A DNA stretch of 15,094 nt. Source: Planctomycetota bacterium. GTDB lineage: Bacteria > Planctomycetota > Planctomycetia > Pirellulales > Thermoguttaceae. A program made the position numbers and the translations under genes. The stretch lies in assembly GCA_018897395.1 (NCBI GenBank), contig JAHIKV010000037.1, positions 1 through 15,094 of the forward strand, given 5' to 3'. The notes beneath the pieces are model-generated. The model saw only the letters and a program-made list of their open reading frames with translations, had not been told where the DNA came from and ran no database searches. Position 1 is the first letter of the stretch. Each line of letters opens with the position of its first letter. This document shows, one piece after another, positions 5,284 through 10,112 of this stretch.

Positions 5284-7121
5284 GCGAGCAGTTCACACCC
5301 GAATCCGAAACCTGGGCGCTATTCGACGCCGCGTGCGGCGATGCGCTCGATACGGATCAGGTAGCGCGGTTGGAAGCCGCGTTGCGCGCCGACGAGCGGC
5401 TCTGCGACCTTTACCTCGACTACTTCCGCCTGCACGCCGAGCTTTCGCGCTCGGTGCGGCTGGAGCGTGCCCGAGATAAGGTCATCGGGGCGATACGTCA
5501 ACCCGAGTCGGTTAACTCGGTCCCGCCGATCGTCCTCGATTTTTCCTCCACTAGCCACTATCCACTAACCACTAGTCGCTCTTTCGTCGATTATCCGGTA
5601 TTTCCTTTCCTGGCCGCCACGGTAATCGTGGGCGTGATGCTGCTGGGGTTCTGGGCCATAAAAATCACCCATCACCAACCACAGGTCGCCGGAACGCCGT
5701 CGAAGTCGGTTCCGTCGGACGTCAGGCCGGAGAGGACGTTCGTCGGCCGGATCACCGGGCTGGTCGACGTGAAGTGGTCTGACGATCCGCGATTCCTGCC
5801 GCCGTACGGCTACGCCCACGTCCCGCTAGGCCGCAAGTACAAACTCGATTCCGGCCTAATGGAAATCACCTACGACTCCGGGGCGAAGGTCATCCTCGAA
5901 GGCCCCTGCACCTACGAGGTCGAATCCACCGCCGGCGGCTACCTCGCGCTAGGCAAGTTGACCGCGCGGGTGGAGGCGGTTGAAGGAAAAGGTTCAAGGT
6001 CCAAGGTTCAAGGTTCAAGGTCTACTTCACTAACCACTAGCCACCAACCACTAGCCACTAATTCTAATCCCCAATCCCTAATCCCTAATCCCTTGTTCGC
6101 CATCCGCACTCCCACCGCCATCGTCACCGACCTGGGCACCGAGTTCGGCGTCGAGGTCGATGATCGGGGCGGCACCGCGTCGCGCGTCTTCCGCGGCTCG
6201 GTCAGGGTGCAATTGGTCGGCGGCGACGGCGGGCAGCGGGAGGTGGTGCTCGGCGAGAACGAGTCGGCGCGAGTGGAGAAGAACGAAGGCGGCGGCGGCC
6301 CGCGGCTGGTGCTGCACGGCGCGGCCGCCAATCCTTCGGCCTTTGTGCGTCAGATCGCCGGACCGCCGAAGGTGCTCGACCTGTTGGACATCGTGGCCGG
6401 CGGCGACGGTACGGGCCGGCGCCGCGAGCGCGGCATCGACCCGACCAGCGGCGGGGAAGACCCGCTGTTCGTCCCGGGCAACCGCGACGGCAACCGCCGC
6501 TACTGGCCCGTCCCCTGGCACAAACACAAGCTCATCGACGGCGTGTTCGTGCCGGATACGGCCGCCGGGGCGGTGCGGTTGGACTCCGCCGGGCACGTCT
6601 TCGACCGCTTTCCGGCCAACTCGGGCAGGGCCTACGGCTCGATCTGGGCCCGCGAGGCCCGGCTCAAGCCGCAAGGAGAGACAACGGATCAGGCGCGCTG
6701 GGTGTACGCGATGGGGCTCGGCGAGCAATTCATGCCGGAAATGCGCGGATTGCTGGGAATGACCGCTAACTCCGGCATCACGTTCGATCTGGAGGCGATC
6801 CGCCAGGCCCACCTCGGCGTCGTGCCCGCCCGGTTCCACGCCGTCGCCGGCCTGCCCTACGATCTCGGCTTTTTTCCGCCGGCGGGCGGCCTGGCCGACG
6901 TCTGGGTCTTCGTCGATGGGGGCCTGAAGCTGAAGCGGATCGGAGTGTGCCCCCAAGACGACCCTTTTGACGTGGACGTCGAGCTTGGCCCCCACGACCG
7001 CTTCCTGACGCTCGTTTCGACCGACGGCGGCAACGGAATCAACTCCGACTGGGTTGTCTTCGGCGACCCCGTGCTGAAGATGACCCGAGCGGCGTCGCAG
7101 GAGTCGGTGGAGGATAAATGA
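5280..7121 (+). CDS. FecR-domain membrane regulator with NPCBM-like carbohydrate-binding domain
   Basis: A 613-residue, single-pass inner-membrane protein, probably the regulator of the sigma factor encoded just upstream. Residues 1-75 are a cytoplasmic segment that can contact the sigma factor (TWALFDAACGDALDTDQVAR onward). Residues about 108-130 are one membrane helix (FPFLAATVIVGVMLLGFWAI). Residues about 153-335 are a FecR domain with the typical GAKVILEGPCTYEV, GKLTARV, FAIRTPTAIVTDLGTEFGVE and NESARV strands. Residues about 425-600 resemble an NPCBM/NEW2 domain: PARFHAVAGLP, DVWVFVDGGLKLKRIGV and a WVVFGDPVL end. Two stretches of heptanucleotide repeat are translated within it, residues 90-99 (between the cytoplasmic segment and the helix) and 237-271 (inside the FecR domain, between GKLTARVE and FAIRTPTA). 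The role as a glycan-sensing anti-sigma factor is inference. Confidence 0.87.
   Translation: MSEQFTPESETWALFDAACGDALDTDQVARLEAALRADERLCDLYLDYFRLHAELSRSVRLERARDKVIGAIRQPESVNSVPPIVLDFSSTSHYPLTTSRSFVDYPVFPFLAATVIVGVMLLGFWAIKITHHQPQVAGTPSKSVPSDVRPERTFVGRITGLVDVKWSDDPRFLPPYGYAHVPLGRKYKLDSGLMEITYDSGAKVILEGPCTYEVESTAGGYLALGKLTARVEAVEGKGSRSKVQGSRSTSLTTSHQPLATNSNPQSLIPNPLFAIRTPTAIVTDLGTEFGVEVDDRGGTASRVFRGSVRVQLVGGDGGQREVVLGENESARVEKNEGGGGPRLVLHGAAANPSAFVRQIAGPPKVLDLLDIVAGGDGTGRRRERGIDPTSGGEDPLFVPGNRDGNRRYWPVPWHKHKLIDGVFVPDTAAGAVRLDSAGHVFDRFPANSGRAYGSIWAREARLKPQGETTDQARWVYAMGLGEQFMPEMRGLLGMTANSGITFDLEAIRQAHLGVVPARFHAVAGLPYDLGFFPPAGGLADVWVFVDGGLKLKRIGVCPQDDPFDVDVELGPHDRFLTLVSTDGGNGINSDWVVFGDPVLKMTRAASQESVEDK
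5548..5575. repeat. Heptanucleotide array (CCACTAN)4 inside the FecR gene
   Basis: Four contiguous units, CCACTAG, CCACTAT, CCACTAA and CCACTAG, encode residues 90-99 of the FecR-domain protein (TSHYPLTTS). The stretch lies in the linker between the cytoplasmic part and the membrane helix. The same unit reappears at 6034-6061 in the same gene. Confidence 0.85.
5989..6092. repeat. Composite heptanucleotide array inside the FecR gene
   Basis: Five AAGGTTC-type units (5989-6023) are followed, after 3 nt, by TCACTAA, CCACTAG, CCACCAA, CCACTAG, CCACTAA, TTCTAAT, CCCCAAT, CCCTAAT, CCCTAAT and a final CCC. Three different repeat families are thus joined in one 104-nt block that keeps a 7-nt period. 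It is translated as residues 237-271, a Ser/Pro/Asn-rich insertion in the FecR domain with no counterpart in the normal fold. Confidence 0.88.
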
Positions 7122-7153
7122 GAATTACGTCCGGCAACACGCCGGCAACTCGC

Positions 7154-7185
7154 AGAAAGGAGGTGAGACTATGAATGGTCCATAG
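7154..7185 (+). other. Very strong ribosome site with a four-codon frame
   Basis: AGAAAGGAGGTGA (7154-7166) matches 13 nt complementary to the usual bacterial 16S rRNA 3' end. The ATG at 7171 lies 7 nt after GGAGG. The frame is only Met-Asn-Gly-Pro before TAG (7183-7185), and palindromic repeats start 15 nt later. It is either a gene start cut off by repeat insertion or a leader peptide; nothing in the sequence decides between them. Confidence 0.55.
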
Positions 7186-7200
7186 CGAACAGTGCCTCTC

Positions 7201-7282
7201 GTTCCCGCGCTCCGTGTGGGAACGGACAACTCGCGACGCCCTGCGTCGCGAAACGTGGGTTCCCACGCTCATCGCGGGAACC
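7201..7282. repeat. Triple-hairpin palindromic element
   Basis: Three hairpins follow each other: 7201-7223 (GTTCCCGCGC with GTGTGGGAAC, two G-U pairs), 7231-7251 (perfect 9-bp TCGCGACGC with GCGTCGCGA) and 7258-7282 (GGTTCCC with GGGAACC plus inner pairs). The first and third are themselves similar inverted copies, so the whole 82 nt can also fold as one long stem with the second hairpin at its tip. Confidence 0.75.
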
Positions 7283-7287
7283 AGGAA

Positions 7288-7318
7288 GGGGTGGCAGTGC
7301 AACTGCCGTCCCAACAGT
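7288..7318. repeat. Palindrome upstream of the PEP-CTERM gene (copy 1)
   Basis: GGGGTGGCAGT and ACTGCCGTCCC pair over 11 positions (two G-U) around a GCA loop, followed by AACAGT. The 31-nt unit matches the element at 8085-8115 at 28 of 31 positions in the same orientation; the two copies bracket the PEP-CTERM gene. Confidence 0.75.
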
Positions 7319-7381
7319 GTGTCGTGCGTTGCGTTTTGTTCTTAACCACTTGGTGTTCGTTTCTTTCTTGGAGAAATTACC

Positions 7382-8071
7382 ATGAGTCGCAAAAGTATTT
7401 TGATCGCGTTGGTTGTCTGCTCGTTCGCCCTGACTGCGGTCGTGGCCCAGGCAACCATAATTCCCATTCCCATCCCGAACGGAGGTTTTGATTCCGAACC
7501 TGCTGGATCTCCTCCACCCAATTGGACTTGCTCCGTCTGGGGCTCCGGCTTTGGGGTGGGCTCAGGGAATTATGCCGGCAGCAACTACCCATCGCCGTAC
7601 TCAGGCCCGTACTACGCCTACCTCCAAGCCACCGACTACCGAGGCTCCGGTTGGTGCTATCAAGGGTTGATGTTGAGCGGCTCGCCATTCGAGTTCACAG
7701 CCGCCGGCGATTCGATCACGGCCGACCTCTATCAGTCAATGCCCTTCGACTCTGATAGTCAGATTTTCAGCATCGTGCTTAAAAAGGGTGAAACCTGGGC
7801 TGCCGCGACGCAGCTTGCCATCGGCACATTTACCGACCTCCCCTCTCCAGTGGGCACCTGGGTGCCTCGGACGTTGACCTACGTTGCTACGACGGCCGAT
7901 CTCAACGTCCCGCTCTGGCTCCAACTGTGGAGCGGGCCGAACGGGCCGACGCAAGTGTTAGCGGACAACGTCACGGTGTCGTACACGCCCATCCCCGAGC
8001 CGTCCACGCTGGCGCTGTTGGCGGCGGGCTTGGTCGGGCTGCTCTGCTACGCATGGCGTAAGCGGAAGTAA
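7382..8071 (+). CDS. PEP-CTERM domain exported protein
   Basis: A 229-residue secreted protein. Residues 1-24 form a signal peptide: MSRKS, a hydrophobic stretch, then a cleavage site after VAQA. The mature part starts with NGGFDSEPAGSPPPNW, a common opening of beta-sandwich, carbohydrate-binding-like PEP-CTERM proteins, and is rich in Gly, Ser, Tyr and Trp. Residues 205-229 are a PEP-CTERM sorting signal: PEPST, a hydrophobic helix, then WRKRK. The family is processed by exosortase and usually tied to exopolysaccharide; no exosortase is in this window. GGAG lies 9 nt before the ATG. It follows the sigma/FecR pair after a 260-nt repeat-rich gap and is flanked by direct copies of one palindrome (7288-7318, 8085-8115). 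Glycan binding is inference from fold type and context. Confidence 0.87.
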   Translation: MSRKSILIALVVCSFALTAVVAQATIIPIPIPNGGFDSEPAGSPPPNWTCSVWGSGFGVGSGNYAGSNYPSPYSGPYYAYLQATDYRGSGWCYQGLMLSGSPFEFTAAGDSITADLYQSMPFDSDSQIFSIVLKKGETWAAATQLAIGTFTDLPSPVGTWVPRTLTYVATTADLNVPLWLQLWSGPNGPTQVLADNVTVSYTPIPEPSTLALLAAGLVGLLCYAWRKRK

Positions 8072-8084
8072 TCCTAGAGTCGTT

Positions 8085-8115
8085 GGGGTGGCAGTTCAAC
8101 TGCCACCCCAACAGT
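8085..8115. repeat. Palindrome downstream of the PEP-CTERM gene (copy 2)
   Basis: A perfect 11-bp stem, GGGGTGGCAGT with ACTGCCACCCC around TCA, begins 14 nt after the PEP-CTERM stop and is followed by AACAGT. It is the second copy of the element at 7288-7318. The stem is strong enough to act as a transcript end, but no T-run follows. Confidence 0.75.
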
Positions 8116-8139
8116 ATGATTTATGATTTGGCGATCTCC

Positions 8140-8172
8140 AGCGTCGCCACGGACGGCTTTCGTGGCGACGCT
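8140..8172. repeat. 12-bp stem hairpin
   Basis: AGCGTCGCCACG (8140-8151) and CGTGGCGACGCT (8161-8172) pair perfectly around a 9-nt loop. It lies between the PEP-CTERM gene and the convergent end of hicA, so it may help end both transcripts, or may be another dispersed palindrome. Confidence 0.7.
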
Positions 8173-8218
8173 CGGAACGCCTCCCAATCATGGAAGAGGA
8201 CGAGAGGATGGATGATGG

Positions 8219-8443
8219 CTAGAGTAAGTCGAGCAGTTCTTCGGCCGTCAGATCGGCGTCGTGGAGTATCTGGTTCAAGGTACCCTTGCGAATCCGCCGA
8301 TGGTCGGGCACGACCACGCGCGCCGGAGGTTGATCGCGACCGAGCACCATGTGGCTACCGCGCTGGCGGCGGAAAACGAAACCGGCTCGCTGTAATGCGC
8401 GCCGGACCTCTTGCCCGGACAAATCCGTTGGAATCCTTGCCAT
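8219..8443 (-). CDS. hicA: HicA-family toxin (mRNA interferase)
   Basis: A 74-residue HicA toxin of a type II toxin-antitoxin pair; the family has a double-stranded-RNA-binding-like fold and cleaves mRNA. The helix LSGQEVRRALQRAGFVF (residues 8-24) is followed by RRQRGSHMVL with the catalytic histidine His31, then VVVPDHRRIRKGTLNQIL and a short C-terminal helix. All are family hallmarks, and length is normal. Its ATG shares one base with the stop of the antitoxin gene (TAATG at 8445-8441), so translation is coupled. The order is hicB first, which allows antitoxin to be made ahead of toxin. The toxin has no visible defect. Confidence 0.9.
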   Translation of the reverse strand: MARIPTDLSGQEVRRALQRAGFVFRRQRGSHMVLGRDQPPARVVVPDHRRIRKGTLNQILHDADLTAEELLDLL

Positions 8444-8661
8444 TACGCCGGACTTTCCACTTCAACAATCTCGCGTCCGGCTTCCGTGGGAATCGGGTCG
8501 CCCGACTCGATGCAGTCCTCCAAATAGACGGACATGGCCTCGCGGATGTTCGCCAACGCCTCACCCCGCGTGTCCCCTTGGCTGACACAGCCGGGCAGCG
8601 CCGGAAGGACGGCGACAAATCCACCATCGGGTTCCTGCTGAAGAATTACCGTGTAGCTCAT
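8443..8661 (-). CDS. hicB: HicB-family antitoxin
   Basis: A 72-residue HicB antitoxin with the partial RNase H fold: MSYTVILQQEPDGGFVAVLP, LPGCVSQGDTRGEALANI and a helix REAMSVYLEDCIESG. It binds and blocks HicA. It is the short form with no C-terminal helix-turn-helix or ribbon-helix-helix domain. The ATG at 8661 is preferred over an upstream TTG at 8703 because a GCGAGG lies just upstream and because family members begin at this strand. An extended -10 promoter overlaps that TTG, which further argues against the longer form. Order and one-base overlap with hicA show an operon. It lies opposite in strand to all surrounding genes of the glycan locus. Confidence 0.9.
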   Translation of the reverse strand: MSYTVILQQEPDGGFVAVLPALPGCVSQGDTRGEALANIREAMSVYLEDCIESGDPIPTEAGREIVEVESPA

Positions 8662-8702
8662 GGGCAGCCTCGCGGATGTACCGATAACCTTGACATCACC
8701 CA

Positions 8703-8711
8703 ATTATACCA
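8703..8711 (-). promoter_or_regulatory. Extended -10 promoter of hicBA
   Basis: On the minus strand the sequence reads TGGTATAAT, a perfect TATAAT hexamer with the TGN extension. Transcription would begin near 8696, about 35 nt before the hicB ATG. No good -35 lies at 16-18 nt, which is tolerated for extended -10 promoters. As the operon is usually self-repressed, operator sequences may overlap here, but none can be defined. Confidence 0.6.
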
Positions 8712-8786
8712 TGCGTACGGGAGGCGCGGAAGGGGGCGTCAGCCGAAGCGCAACCTATACCGTACTTTCGCGCGGGGAGGCAAGTA

Positions 8787-9923
8787 ATGGACCGAAGCAA
8801 TCAGAAATCAGAAATCAGAAATCAGAAATCCACGGCCCTCACCCTAGCCCTCTCCCAAAGGGGGAGGGCCTTTACGCTCGTGGAACTTTTGGTGGTGATC
8901 ACGATCATCGGCATCTTGATCGCGTTGTTGTTGCCGGCGGTGCAGGCGGCCCGCGAGGCCGCACGGCAAGTGCAGTGCAAGAACAACCTCAAGCAAATCG
9001 CCCTGGCTTGCCTGAACCACGAAAGCATCATCGGCCGCTTTCCGTGCGGCGGCTGGGGGTGTGCCTGGACCGGCGACGCCGACCGGGGGACGGACTGGCG
9101 TCAGCCGGGCGGGTGGTACTACAACCTGCTCCCCTATATCGAGCAGCCGGCGCTGCACGACCTGGGCGCCGGCCTGCCGCCCTGGGGACAATTCGGCACG
9201 ACGAAGGGCTTCCTCCACATGCAGCGGCTCTCTACGCCCGTGGGCATGCTCTACTGCCCCACGCGGCGCCGCCCGGTTGCTTACCCCTGGACCGGCGCTC
9301 ATGGCGCGAAGATCACCAACGCCAACACGCCGACTGTGGTAGGGAGGAGCGATTACGCCGCCAACGCCGGCGATAATTACACCGACCCCTCAATCCCTCC
9401 GCCGAGTTGGCCCAACGCCTACGGGCCGAGAACTCCTACCGACGTCGAGAACCCCGACGGGTCGGGACAAATGACGCCCACCGCGCGGACCGCCTTTGCC
9501 ACGATCGCCAAGGTGGCCACGGGCATCGTTTATATGGGCAGTTTGATTAAAATTGCGGACGTGACCGACGGCACCAGCAACACGTACCTGGTAGGCGAGA
9601 AATACTTGAATCCCGACGATTACGAGACCGGCTCGGACCCCGGCGACAACGAGAGTTGCTGGACGGGCGAGAACCAGGATATGGCCCGTTGGAGTTCCTG
9701 GCACTATCCCATCGTCAATCCCGCCACGGACTGGTGGCCGCCCTACCAGGACACGGCGGGCAGCACCAACGGCTGGTGTTTCGGCAGCGCACACGCCAAC
9801 GGTTTCCAGATGGCCTTCTGCGACGGCTCGGTGCAGATGCTGAACTACACGATCGACCCCGAGACCCACCGCCGCCTGTGCAACCGCAAGGACGGTCTGG
9901 CGATCGACGGCAAGAAACTCTAG
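8787..9923 (+). CDS. DUF1559 prepilin-like protein
   Basis: A 378-residue planctomycete-type DUF1559 protein with a type IV pilin-like N-terminus. The processing region is RGRAFTLVELLVVIT: cleavage would precede Phe29, Glu33 is the conserved Glu5 of the mature pilin, and residues 29-51 are the hydrophobic helix ending LLLPAVQAAREAAR. The usual Gly at -1 is Ala28. The C-terminal family motif H-X9-DG is present as His336 (HANGFQMAFCDG). Internal motifs such as DVTDGTSNTYLVGEK are typical. The first 27 residues are translated from repeat DNA: a heptamer array encoding NQKSEIRNQKS and a palindrome encoding ALTLALSQRGR. The start is supported by GGGGAGG 6 nt upstream. The function of DUF1559 proteins, probably pseudopilin-like surface or secretion components, is unproven. 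Confidence 0.92.
   Translation: MDRSNQKSEIRNQKSTALTLALSQRGRAFTLVELLVVITIIGILIALLLPAVQAAREAARQVQCKNNLKQIALACLNHESIIGRFPCGGWGCAWTGDADRGTDWRQPGGWYYNLLPYIEQPALHDLGAGLPPWGQFGTTKGFLHMQRLSTPVGMLYCPTRRRPVAYPWTGAHGAKITNANTPTVVGRSDYAANAGDNYTDPSIPPPSWPNAYGPRTPTDVENPDGSGQMTPTARTAFATIAKVATGIVYMGSLIKIADVTDGTSNTYLVGEKYLNPDDYETGSDPGDNESCWTGENQDMARWSSWHYPIVNPATDWWPPYQDTAGSTNGWCFGSAHANGFQMAFCDGSVQMLNYTIDPETHRRLCNRKDGLAIDGKKL
8799..8826. repeat. Heptanucleotide array (AATCAGA)4 in the prepilin leader
   Basis: Four exact AATCAGA units are followed by a partial AATCC. They begin 12 nt after the ATG of the DUF1559 gene and are translated. As 7 is not a multiple of 3, loss or gain of one unit would put the prepilin out of frame. 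Confidence 0.88.
8847..8869. repeat. Palindrome in the prepilin leader
   Basis: GCCCTCTCCC and GGGGGAGGGC pair over 10 positions (one G-U) around AAA. It is translated as part of the leader (ALSQRGR) and ends immediately before the prepilin hydrophobic segment. Hairpins so close to the start could also affect translation. Confidence 0.75.
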
Positions 9924-9968
9924 CGTTTGTACGCGACAGTTGGGACGGCGGTTGCACTACGGCCGGTA

Positions 9969-10050
9969 GGGTGGCACGTCCCTAAGCGCAGCGAAGGGCG
10001 TGGTTCTACCGTTCACCACGCCCTTCGCTGCGCTCAGGGACGTGCCACCC
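9969..10050. repeat. 36-bp inverted repeat (fold-back element)
   Basis: Arms at 9969-10004 and 10015-10050 are complementary at 35 of 36 positions around a 10-nt loop. Each arm starts GGGTGGCACGTCCCT and contains AGCGCAGCGAAGGGCG. It fills most of the gap between the DUF1559 stop (9923) and the glycosidase start (10113). A T-rich stretch begins only 11 nt after the stem, so it is at best an unusual terminator. Its size suggests a small mobile palindrome. Confidence 0.85.
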
Positions 10051-10112
10051 AAATTCAACAACTTATTTTTTTCAGGCCCTAACCACAACTTGCTCAACCA
10101 AAAGAGGCGATG

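Noticed and set aside
5989..6092. CRISPR array
   Set aside because: Units are 7 nt with no spacers; they are tandem heptamers inside a coding frame.
8690..8695. TTGACA as a -35 element for the DUF1559 gene
   Set aside because: No -10-like hexamer lies 16-18 nt downstream on the plus strand; the TATAAT nearby is on the minus strand and fits hicBA.
8662..8703. Longer HicB starting from TTG 8703
   Set aside because: The extended -10 promoter overlaps this TTG, and ATG 8661 has a ribosome site and the normal family start.
10051..10073. Intrinsic terminator formed by the 36-bp stem and the T-run at about 10061-10072
   Set aside because: The T-run starts 11 or more bases after the stem instead of directly after it, so the classical geometry is not met.
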